DNA from: Closterium sp. Naga37s-1
Taxonomy: Eukaryota > Streptophyta > Zygnematophyceae > Desmidiales > Closteriaceae
Direction of reading: 5' to 3'
DNA length: 64,000 nt
Assembly: GCA_947471745.1 (NCBI GenBank)
Contig: CANJKZ010000013.1
Coordinates: 806,001 to 870,000, forward strand
The first letter of the stretch is position 1. Each line of letters starts with the position of its first letter. The position numbers and the translations under genes are program-made. A model generated the notes under the pieces. It was not told where the DNA came from, made no database searches, and saw only the letters and a list, made by a program, of their open reading frames with translations. Positions 1-9,740 of the stretch are shown in pieces.

Positions 1-2
1 TG

Positions 3-638
3 CACTTCCCACCCGCTAGCGACCTTCTGTGCGACGGCCACTGCGACGGCCTTCTCGGCGGCTTTCGCGCGGGTGGCCAGGCTCGGGTCGCTCTTAGCTG
101 CCGCATTCGCGGCATCGACGGCGTCAAGAGCGGCGGTGAGAGCGTCGGCGGCGGCGGTGGAACCGGTGCCGGCAGCGCCGGCAGCAGCGTCAACTTGGGC
201 AGCCAATGCGGTAACCGCCTCGGAGTATTTCTTCGCAGTCGCGGACCGCGCAGTTGCGGCCTTGAGCTTCTCCGCGAGCCGCGCCTGGAGGGCCTTCTTA
301 CGATCGGCATTGAAGTTGGCCTTGGGAAGATCCGAGACGGACGTCGCGAAAGTGTCAGCTGCGGTGTCGTAATTTGCGAGGGCCGTCTCCTCTTCGGTTT
401 CCTTGGTTGCGGATGCGGCAATTGCGTCGGTGGCCTTGGTTGTGAGCTGCGCGACGAGGTCTTGGCTGTATGAGACGGCGCCCTTAGCCTTTTCCGAGGC
501 TTTTACTGCGTCAGAGAGCGACAAGGTGTTGGAGCTTCCTTTCGAGCTTCCCTTGGAGGCGCCCCTGCGCGGAGCCGCATCTGCGCCTGAAGTTATAAGG
601 AGAAGCCCGAAGAGGGCGAGGAGGATTGTGCGAGCCAT
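3..638 (-). CDS. Secreted alanine-rich protein, 5' part (partial at left edge)
   Basis: The minus strand is open from an ATG at 638-636 to the window edge (212 codons, no stop). The protein starts with a clear signal peptide: MARTI, a run of Leu/Ile/Phe, then a small-residue cleavage region SGADA-AP. The mature part begins with a short Arg/Lys/Ser/Gly stretch (RRGASKGSSKGSS) and continues as a low-complexity, Ala-rich, Lys/Glu/Asp/Thr-containing sequence with helical or coiled-coil character and no cysteines. Secretion is inferred from the signal peptide. I do not recognise the family; an extracellular matrix or cell-wall-associated protein is possible but unproven. Forward ORFs in the same stretch are antisense shadows made by GC-rich codons. 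Confidence 0.7.
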   Translation of the reverse strand, partial: MARTILLALFGLLLITSGADAAPRRGASKGSSKGSSNTLSLSDAVKASEKAKGAVSYSQDLVAQLTTKATDAIAASATKETEEETALANYDTAADTFATSVSDLPKANFNADRKKALQARLAEKLKAATARSATAKKYSEAVTALAAQVDAAAGAAGTGSTAAADALTAALDAVDAANAAAKSDPSLATRAKAAEKAVAVAVAQKVASGWEV

Positions 639-1700
639 TGACGTGGGCGAGACTGCCAGTCGTGGGGGTTGGGTTGTTTGACTTGTGAACTTGTTGATGC
701 TGGAGAATGAGTGCCTGGTTAGAATTGTGTTAGCTGACAACTAATTATGTAAAGAGAACAGAGCGACTAAGAAGGGTGGTCGAGGATTTTGGAGCCCAGT
801 TGCCCTGGTGAGGGGAGCAGGTGGTTGTGGATGGGTTTGGCCGTGTTGTTGGCCAGATGTCACGAACGGACCCACGAATATGGATTTGCCTCGAGACGCA
901 TGTTCGATCTGTTCTGAGTCGCGTTGTCCAACCAATGAATGGGCGCATGATGGTGACGGGGATAGATAGGCGTTGCAAAACGACAGCACACGAACTCCTG
1001 AGAAGGTGCCAGAAAATACCACCTGCACAGTGCATCCCATATGCCCACCTGCTCTGAAAGGACGTTGCTTTCAGAAGTTTTATCCAGGTCGGGAATACAC
1101 TAATCGATAACTCTTGTCTGGTAGACTCATCAAAGCTATTAGAAACATTGGGTGACAGCTTATTCCCATGTCCAGCTTTGACTCTACCTGGGAATTTGTC
1201 TGGAGCAAACCTGACACCTCACGTCAACCGAACCAAACATCTGACCGCGAATCCATGCATCTGACAAATTGTGTAGTCAATGCCACGTGGCGGTGAGTCC
1301 AATCTGTGGGAGGTGTCAGTAAGGAGGAGCAGAACATTTCCCGATGTCAGGTGGACAGGCAGTGTATGAATCCATGAAACGATATGCACCGGTAAGCTGT
1401 TGGTGACAATGCACGCATGACCATGTTATACGGTAAAGGACGTAATATAGAAAGTGTGAATGATTCAAGTACAGATTTTCTGGTCTCCCTGTTGTTTCAT
1501 CAGCACTACCAGTAGAATAGTATTCAGCCGATGGATTTCTCCGAGCTCTCCGCCATCAGTCAGCCATGGATTTCTCTGAGCTTGAATCAGTCAACTTCCT
1601 TGTTACAATGCTCCATATGAACGTCTGTTTCCGTTTCATGTATCACTTTTAACACTAACATTGGATTACCAGCCATTTATGCTGGCCTAGGTTACTCCAG
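639..1700. other. Intergenic: presumed promoter and 5' UTR of the left-edge gene
   Basis: No supported gene. The 100 bases upstream of the ATG at 638 (minus sense) are C/A-rich, as expected of a 5' UTR. Short overlapping ORFs at 741-1057 on both strands show no domain and look random. Around 1528-1590 there is a small imperfect duplication containing ATGGATTTCTC. The 5' end of the LINE probably lies between about 1500 and 1740 but cannot be fixed from sequence alone. Confidence 0.5.
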
Positions 1701-2001
1701 TTATAAGGCGACAAGGCTCAGCGTTCTCAAGGCATTCCCAGGATTGATTTCTACTCATGCTCCAAGTTCATCGGCTTTTGTAACTACCATCAATGGCTAC
1801 ACTCCTATTTCAACCTTTATTAAGGACGGCGATTTCGAGGTTGCAACCTCGGGAATACAGCACCAACAGCAGGAACTATTGGAGCCTGACAAGCTCCGTT
1901 TACTACTTAAATCGGTGCTCAGACATCAGGCTTTTCATCTTAACTCAGTCATCAAGCGTGCTCGGCACGCTGTTTCTTCGCCTGGTTCTCATCATCGCAC
2001 C

Positions 2002-3546
2002 ATGTCACACCCAGTTGACGTCCCGGTGGTGCCTAAGGGTCAGCGCTCTCGTCCTGCGAATGATCCGCTGGCTCCAAGTGTATCATCTCCGGATGTCCAG
2101 CAAACGGGTGGAGAGGATGGTAACATTGTTAACAAGAGCACGACTGCAAGTGACAATTCTGCTGACAAAGCTGCTGACAATGCTCCAATGGCTGGAGGGT
2201 CAGGCCTCTCAGTGAGCGACAAGGCTGACATGTCTGCTGGACTCACTGATGCAGATGGCTTCCTCGATGATGACTCGGATGATGAGATGTTGATCGACGA
2301 CAAGGAAGCTGGCTTCAGGCTTCGCTCCGTTGCTATCTTGCTCATTCATTTCATGCTCGAAAAGGAGATCTCCTGTGTGATTGATGCAGTCAAGGCACTA
2401 ATCAAACATGGATGGTATACATATTTATCAGTTGATGCCACGAAGACGACAAAATTTCAGGAGCTGCAAACCGCTTATGTCGCCAAGACAAGATATTGCC
2501 GTCTGCAAGTCTCTTTCGCCCTGGAGTCAGATGCATCATGGGTGCGGGGCAAGGAGGTGATTTATCAGCCGCTCAAGAACCAGGGACAGCTCATTACACT
2601 TCATTGGCAACATACGGAGGACCCTGCTTACGCGCGCGAAAAGGCTCCGAATCCACACGCGATTGAAGTCATGATCAGGGATGTATTCGCGGCTGTTGAA
2701 CTGGACATGGTTCATGATCGCTTAGCGTCTTACCTGCTTAAGAGAAATGGTTTGTCGGCCTTCCAGAGGTGTACCTGTCTCCATCGGGTGCTTCATCCGG
2801 TCACGGGTGCTGATACGGACGTGGTGAAAGCGCTGGTCTACGCTCACCCGAGTAATAAGAATCGCCGATGGATTCACGCCGTCGCTGACCATGCTGACCG
2901 CGCGAAGATGCTCCTGGTCCATTACCCGGCCTTGTCCTGCATGCTCTGTGGTGGCAAACACTATGATAAGTATCATTATGTTTTTATCACTGAGCGTCGG
3001 AACAATGTTAGTAAATGGAATCTCACTCTTGGAAAGGTCCACAGGCTTAACGGTAAACGCAGCAGCAAACTCTCTCGCCGTCTTTCTTTTCTTCTTCTCA
3101 CCTCAGTTACTAACCTTTCCTTCAGCTCTCGCAGCTGCGTCGCTGAAAGCATCACCGTTGTTTCTCCCTCTTCTCCGAGATCCGGCCATCGCTTTTATCT
3201 CCACCAGCAGCAGCAGGGAGGATTGGATCTGCACTCAGACTGGCTGCGGAAAAGCGAAGGGGAGAAGCTTCATGGCTGCTGCAGACCACATCTCCATAGC
3301 CACTCACCTGCAGCAGCTGACGAAAGCAGGCTCCGCCACGAAGGAGTCCCTGGACAAGCTGAACCTCAGCGCGATTCGCAAGTACGGGATGTGAAAGATC
3401 TCGGTCGTTACCTGCGTATAGCCACCTACTGGAGTCTCGGAGTTAGCTTCATCTGTGTAGTATCATTTTACAGCATGTGGATGACAAGGGACTGCAAGGC
3501 AAATACCAAATTATTAATAAAAACCACCTCACCATCGCAAGCCTAA
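2002..3546 (+). pseudogene. LINE ORF1 (gag-like, zinc-knuckle variant)
   Basis: The frame is open from 1744 but the first ATG in good context is at 2002 (MSHPVDVPVV). An acidic segment near codons 75-105 (DDDSDDEMLIDD) precedes a globular region. A zinc-knuckle-like motif CMLCGGKHYDKYH (C-x2-C-x3-H-x4-H) lies near 2938-2976; it differs from the classical CCHC knuckle by having a final His. After about 3040 the frame turns Ser/Arg/Leu-rich and a pyrimidine tract ending TTCAG sits at 3110-3125, so the true C-terminus may be elsewhere. ORF1 proteins of L1-like LINEs bind element RNA; that role is inferred by position. It overlaps the start of ORF2. Confidence 0.6.
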
Positions 3547-6500
3547 ACGTCAGCGGCTTAGGCAACCGAACCAAACAAGAGCGTGTCACCAAGTGGATGA
3601 GAAAAGCAGCCGGCATCGCAGTATTAGTAGACACTAGAATAGCCAACGGTCATACTTACTGGTCTGGACTTAGTTCTTACACAGTCCTAGCAAACCCACC
3701 CCAGGCCAGTGCTGGCGGAGTAGCCGTCGGCTGTAGTAATCAGGACATTTCCTTTCAGGATACGGAACTTCACCCATTGGGTAGAATAGTCAAGACAGTA
3801 GTTAAAGGAGCTGGGATGGACCTCACGCTGGTAGCAGTTTATCTTCCTGCACACGTTACCCCTAGAACCGCTTTCATCAGAGACACCCTCGGACCAGTCA
3901 TTGATAGGATACCACCCTCCTCTCACCTTCCCATCATCGGCGATCTGAACGTGACGGATGACCCCAAACTGGACAGATCCTTAGGCTCAGGCTCGTCGGC
4001 GGAGAACGATAAGCTCTTCTGATGCTGCGCCAGCTTCCAGCTTTCTGATGCATTCCGCACCCTGCACCCGAGAGACAAAGAGTACGCTTTTTACGCTCAC
4101 TCACATCGCTGCAGCCCTCGCATAGATCGCGCACTGGTATCACAATCTTTACTAACTCACTTGTCAATCGCCAGACATGACATGCCGGAGGAACCGGTCT
4201 CGGACCATGGCTTCGCGATTCAAGTCGCCGTTCGCCTGGACGAGAAAATCTGCACTGGGCTGGGAATCTGGAGGTTACATGCCTCGATGGTACGGAGGCC
4301 TGGGGTAAGAAGGATCATTGATGCGACGGTTCGGAGAACCGCAGTCAATGACGGCAGCAGTTTTGAGCTCTTGATCGCACGCCTGGGAGCGGGTTTAAGG
4401 GCCTACGCAAGGGAGGAGAGCAAGCGGGTTAAGAAAACCTTGGCTCATCTGGTTAACATGGTCGCGGTGTTGAAGCAGGAACTGTTGGGAAATCCAAGTT
4501 GTAATGTCATATGAGCGGTGCTTGAGGCAAAGGAGGCGCAGTTAAAAGCATACCAGGAAGTGCGTAAGGAGAGGCTGCATCTTCAAGCCGGGTTGTCGGA
4601 GGAGCTGACTGGAGAAATCGCATCAAAACTCCTGTCGGCGAGGGTTCGGGCAAGGAAAGCCCGTACGCAAATCACGGAGCTGAAGGAGGGGGGTAACACG
4701 GTCACCGGGGTGCAGCAGATCCTTGGTGCTGCGTCGGATTTCTTCAAAAGGATTTTCGGTAAGGATCGCCGTACTGACTTCTCTTCTTGGGATTTCGACC
4801 CGTGCAGGCGCCTGGGAAAGGAAGCAGCGGATATGTTAAATGTGGATTGGACGGAGGATGAAGTGAAGGCGGCATTTGCATCAATGGCAAAGAATAAGTC
4901 GCCTAGTGGAGATGGGCTCCCGAAGGAGCTCTTTGAAGTCCACTGGGACTTGCTGGGTGACAGTTTCATGGCGATGGCAAGGGATTTTGAGCGGTATGCC
5001 TCTCTTCCTGCGGAGCTCAAAGAGACGGTTACAATCCTGTTGCACAAGAAAGGGGACCGGGATCAGTTGAACAACTACCGCCCTATCACTCTTCTGAATT
5101 TTACATACAAGGTGCTGGCTAAGGTCATGGCCGACCGAATGAAGCGGGTGCTGCATCACGTCATCTCACCTGAGCAATATGGGTTCATCCCAGGGAGGCG
5201 TCTTTCAGATGCAGTCGCAATGGTGGCGGATGTCATCGATGTGGCGAAAAATGATAAGGAGGACTGGTTCATGTTGCTGGTGGTCATCCAGAAGGCTTTC
5301 GATTCGGTTTCCCGGGACTTCCTCTTCCAAGTGCTCCGGAAGATGGGGTTCCCGGTGCGGTTTGTCGCCTGGATTGAGGGCCTGCATGAAAACACCACGA
5401 CAAAACTGTTGGTTAATGGCTGGCTTGGTGATGGGATGAGCGTGGTCTCGGGGGTCCGGCAGGGGTGCCCGCTCGCGCCTTACCTCTTCCTATGTGCGGT
5501 GGAGCCGCTGGCTCAGAAAGTGGAGGAGGAATATCTGGGTCTCAGTAAGGACGGGCAGCAACTCGGTTATGTCGGGTACGCCGACGACACGACACTCATC
5601 CTGCAAGGAGCGGAGCAGATTGTTAAGGCAGAGGCAATCCTGGACAAGTTTGAGAAAGTGTCAGGGCTGGCAACTAACAAAGGAAAATCCGTTGTCTTAC
5701 CTCTGGGGTTGAACCTTGGCGCGCCGGCAGACAGTGCGTCAATTTTTAAGTGGGCCGGTGCGGGTGACGCTGAGCATCTGTTGGGAGTGTGGGTGTCGCC
5801 ATCTGGGAGCGGCCTGCAAACGTGGGAGAAAACACTGGGGCGAATAGCGGAGAAGTTGGTCAAATGGAAGCAGAAGTAACCATCTCGGCACGAGCGACGG
5901 TGGTTAACTACTACGTCACGCCCATTATCGCCTTTCAAGCTCAGGTCTACCCTCCAACCGCGGAATTTTGGGATGATCTGGGGCGTTTACTGCACGGTTT
6001 CCTGTCTGGAAACAGGGTCTCGACGGCAAAGGGTTTCATGCTCTTGAGCAGGGTGCTGCTCTACACCTCGAGAGCGGCGGGAGGGATTGGAGTTATGGAC
6101 CCGGAGATAGTCATCACTTGTCTCGCGGCGAGGAGAGCGGGTCTGTTTCTCACGGAGAAAAATGCGATCTAACGGGATGTGATGGTACGTGCGGCGAGAC
6201 TACCTTTGAGGGCAGAGTCGTTCGGGGCTCATGAGAAGCTGTTCAAGCACTGGGAAGGGGGGAGTGTCCGCTGGAAGCAGACATGCGAGTGCCTCACAAG
6301 CTCGTCGCTGTGCACGAAGGCAGTGGCCGTCACTAAGGAGGAGGTTCTGCAGGAGAGGGTGGTTTTCAACAAACGAATTTTGCTCCGTGATACTACTCCG
6401 GTCGGGGGACAGAAGGAGGCTAAGAAGCTCTGGGATCTGAGGGTGGGGGATTTGTTCGTCCAAGATAGTGCTGGTGGTCTCTCAAAAAAATCCATGGCAG

Positions 6501-7363
6501 TCCTGACAGACCAGCTGGGAAGCAGCGGTCCTGCGAAATTGGCGCTGAGGGCACTAGGCGCCCTCTTCCTGCTCTTTGGAACAGACTGCTGGGGTTTCCA
6601 AACGGTTCTCCCCAGCTCGGTTGACTCCTCCCCTCAAGTGCTGATTTTGGAGGACGGGCGGATTATTCCCATGAAGCGGATGAGAGAAGGTTGGAAGGGG
6701 GTACAAAAAGAGTTGTTCAAGCGTGCGAAATGGGTGGCAAGGTGGGGTGGTCACATCGACTGGAAAAGAATCGTGAACACACGAGATTCCCTGGCGGTTC
6801 CCAACCGTCCACGTGACGTGCTCATCCGGATCCACGGTCTGAATCTTCAGGTAGGGGAGCGCCTGGCGTTTCTCAGCAGGTAGCCGGTCTGCCCATACTG
6901 CGGGGACCCGGAGACATTGGAGCACTGCTTGGTGCTCTGTCCCAGAATCCAAGTGGTTTCCATCGCTCTTCGGCGCGCTCTAAGCATGCTCAATCCCGGC
7001 CGTGCGATAGACTCGCTGGGTGATCTACTGTTCCGGGAGACAGGCACCAGCTCTGCTTTTCCGGAGCTGACGTTAACATCAATCACACTGCACCAGCTGT
7101 GGCTTTAGCGGTGCGAGGCTGTTTTAAGAGGGAGGAAATTCAGGACGCAGCGGGTCCTGCGAAGGATTGAGATGGCTTTCTGGCAACAAGTGAAACTGTA
7201 CACCCACAATTTCGGGTCGACGTGGCGAAAGCAAAGGCGGCGGGATTCATCGGTGGAATGGAACATGCTGAGGAGGATTAAACTGGATGGCAACAGTCTA
7301 AAGTGGACAAATGGCTTCGCGACGATTTGGTCGGCGAGGAGGGCGAGATTTGTCAGGCCCTAG
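3477..7363 (+). pseudogene. LINE ORF2: APE endonuclease, reverse transcriptase, zf-RVT
   Basis: Frame 3 (3477 onward) encodes an exonuclease-endonuclease-phosphatase domain: SLNVSGLG near the start, LVDTRI where an active-site Glu is usual, and GDLNVT near 3940. Stops at 4020-4022 and 4512-4514 interrupt it. The RT follows (about 5020-5620): NNYRPITLLN, GFIPGRR, SGVRQGCPLAPYLF and the intact catalytic box YADD. The first catalytic Asp is replaced by Val (LLVVIQKAFDSV, usual form x-D-F-x-K-A-F-D). Between 5789 and 5879 the reading moves to frame 2 and goes on past stops at 6170-6172, 6881-6883 and 7106-7108. A zinc-binding end, CPYCGDPETLEHCLVLCP, lies just beyond the 6881 stop. Non-functional copy. 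Confidence 0.85.
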
Positions 7364-7368
7364 GAACC

Positions 7369-7477
7369 TGTCAAATGTTGTAGTCTTAGTGATGTGTGTT
7401 ATAGGGGGTACAACTGTTAGGGTTAGGCTTATGTACCCCAACCAACCTTAGTCAAACCAACACTTTCATTCTTGACA
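7369..7477 (+). repeat. 5' LTR of copia-2 (109 bp) with adjoining primer-binding site
   Basis: Begins TGTCAAATG and ends CTTGACA, giving the 5-bp inverted termini TGTCA/TGACA seen in the other copia LTRs of this window. The middle keeps the shared GGGGTACAAC and TTAGGGTT blocks in diverged form. It is followed with no spacer by TGGTATCA (7478-7485), the start of the initiator-tRNA-Met primer-binding site; the remaining PBS bases have decayed. Confidence 0.75.
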
Positions 7478-7485
7478 TGGTATCA

Positions 7486-8218
7486 CCTAGGTTAGGATCC
7501 TGTGGGATCCCGCTAAAGCCTCTCGCGCCCGTTGCACGTAGTCTACCGTTCCCGCAGCGCCTTTTTCGTCCCGTAGCGCCCGTTGTGGCCGTTCGTTCCA
7601 TCATGTAGCGCCCTTAGCGCGTGCCCATTCCGTCACGAAGCGGCCGTAGCGCTCGTAGTGCCCGTCGTGCCTGTCCCCTAGCCGACGCGTCGCGTCCCCT
7701 GCCCGTCGTGTCGCGCCCGTCACCCGCCCATCCCGTCAACTACTCGACGCGCCTCCCTGCTCATCGTTCTGTCCCCTGCCCGTCGCGTCGCGTCCCCTGC
7801 CCGTCCCGTCCTCTGCCCGTCCCGTCCCCTGCCCGTAGCGTCGCGCTACCCGTCCCGTCCCCTGCGTGTCGCGTTTCGTCCCCTGCCCGTCGTTCCGTCC
7901 CCTGCCCGTCGTCTCGTCCCCTGCCCGTAGCTCCGTCCCCTGCCCGTCGTTCCGTTCCCTGCCCGTCGTCCCGTCCCCTGCCCGTAGCTCCGTCCCCTGC
8001 CCGTCGCGTCTCTCCCCCCCCAAGCCTGTCGCGTCGGGCCCTGCTGTCCCGTCGAGTCGCGTCCTACCCGTCCCGTCGCGTCGCGCCCTGCTCTCCCGTC
8101 GCATCGTGCCCTGCTGTCCCATCGCGTCGCGCCTTCCGCTCAGCCTGTCGCGCCCTGCTCGGACCCTCTAGGCGTTTAGGGTTTCGGCAGAAGCAGTATC
8201 CACCTCTACGCTTCCGCT
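7486..8218 (+). repeat. Copia-2 leader: GC-rich tandem repeats
   Basis: Non-coding leader between PBS and gag. From about 7680 to 8160 it is built from an imperfect unit of about 12-20 bases with core CCCGTCCCCTGC / CCCGTCGCGTC. Long ORFs here on both strands (Pro/Ser/Arg- or Gly/Arg-rich) are by-products of the repeat. The other copia elements have analogous but different GC-rich leaders. Confidence 0.7.
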
Positions 8219-9740
8219 ATGGCGACCCCTAGGGTCCTGCGCTTTGACGCTGAGGGTAGGCCGCTCAAGTTCTCGGTCTGGCTCCTGCGTGCGCGCCGCC
8301 TCCTATAGAGTCAGGTTCAGGCACACGAGACTCTGTGGGCGCACGCTTCTGGTGACCTTCCTGAGCGCGCTGACCCTGCACCCTTAGTAGCTGACCTCAC
8401 ATCTGCAGACAGTGACCGTTATACACGCGAGCGTGCTGACGTGACGGCGTGGAGGTCGCGTGACGCTGCGGCCTGCATCGCCCTCAGCAGCCTCCTCCCT
8501 GAGTCTAAGGAGACCCACTTCACTCAGGTTCGCACGGCTAGTGAGTTCCTGACTGCGATCAAGGCCCGCTACGCTACTCCCACCACTGTCTCTCTTGGTC
8601 GCCTGTTCCTTCCGTTCCTGTTTCCTGACCTCGCCTCGTTTGAGCGCACTGCTGACTTGATCACTCATCTGCGCTCGCTCGATTCTAGCTACCGCGCTGC
8701 TTGCACTGACGCACAGCTTGCACTGCTCCCTCCCCCCATGGCGATTACTGTCTATTCCATCGCCACTAGCCTCCCTGACCGCCTTGCCTTGGTTCGTGAC
8801 GCGCTTCTTCTGAAGCACCCTAGCCAGCTCACTATCGAGGTCCTTGAGTCGGCCCTCAAGGACGTCGAGAGCAACCTCCGCTCGGTAGCCTCTGCCTCTG
8901 GTGCTGTGCCCCCTCCACTGTTCCACGGGTGCACTGTCCCTCAGCTGCCCACCTTTACTGCCTCCCTCGCCACTGCCGCTACTGACGTGACCGCAGCTGC
9001 TGTTACGACTTCTTCGCGGTCTCGGGGTAGGAGTGGCAGGAGGGGCGGTCAGGGTGCGGGCGGAGGCGGCGGAGGCGGTGGGGGTGACGTGGCGAGCGGC
9101 GGCGGCGGGAGTGCAGGGGCTGGAGGAGCGCCTCGTACAGCGGCCGGTGACTCCCCTGCTGCAGCTGGTGGAGGTGACGCCCGGGTTCGTCAGCCACCTA
9201 ATGGTCTGCCAGCCGCAGGGGGTGGAGCAGCGGCGTGGTACCTGACTCAGCGATAGCAGCAGCAGCAGCAGCCCCTCCTCTCGCAGCAGCCACAACAGCA
9301 GCAGGTTTCGAGGCAGGGGTCAGGACAGCGTCAGCTGCAGCGCGGTGTCGTCCACCCTCCCTGCACCTATCACGTTCTGATAGGTGCCCGTCGCGGCCAG
9401 CCTTGTGGCCGCAGCCACCCACCGGGTCAGTGCTTTGCTCAGCTTACTGACACGGTTCGGTTGGCCTACGGCGTTGGCGGCTTTGCCCCTGACTGGCTTC
9501 CCCTTGTTCAGACGTACGGCCCCGCTCTGTGGGGCATGTCGGCTTCTCAGTTGGTTGATCGCTTAGGAACTCCTCATGCTATGTATGCTGTTGTTGACTC
9601 TAGTGCTTCTGACTCTGTTTACTCGAGTGTTGTTAGCTTAGGTGCTGGTATTGCTGAGGTGCCTGTTGCTAGTGTAGGTACTTGTGTAGACACTAGTCCA
9701 GGAGTTGCTCCGGAGGACGCTTCGCTATCTTTTCACTCTG
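8219..9740 (+). pseudogene. Copia-2 gag polyprotein region
   Basis: ATG at 8219 opens MATPRVLRFDAEGRP, matching the start of the copia-B gag (MATLSVLTFDPEGRP). An in-frame TAG at 8306-8308 (codon 30) and another at 9254-9256 break it; the frame continues to about 9740. Between lies a copia-type gag core (ARYATPTTVSLGRLFLPFLF, then DLITHLRSLDSSYRAA) followed by a Gly-rich tail and poly-Gln. Towards the protease the reading shifts from frame 2 to frame 3. Gag would form the virus-like particle; this copy cannot. Confidence 0.8.

Larger units (their letters stand above)
1744..7368 (+). mobile_element. Decayed non-LTR retrotransposon (LINE) with APE endonuclease and RT
   Basis: Two consecutive coding regions in LINE order: a nucleic-acid-binding ORF1, then ORF2 with an AP-type endonuclease, a reverse transcriptase and a C-terminal zinc-binding domain. 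The element carries several in-frame stops and at least one frameshift, so this copy is dead. Its 3' end is cut by the 5' LTR of copia-2, which begins at 7369 only six bases after the last LINE stop codon (7361-7363); no poly(A) tail or TSD is visible. The 5' limit is uncertain. Confidence 0.85.

Noticed and set aside
741-1057. Small genes on either strand
   Set aside because: Short overlapping ORFs on both strands with no domain, signal or conserved start context.
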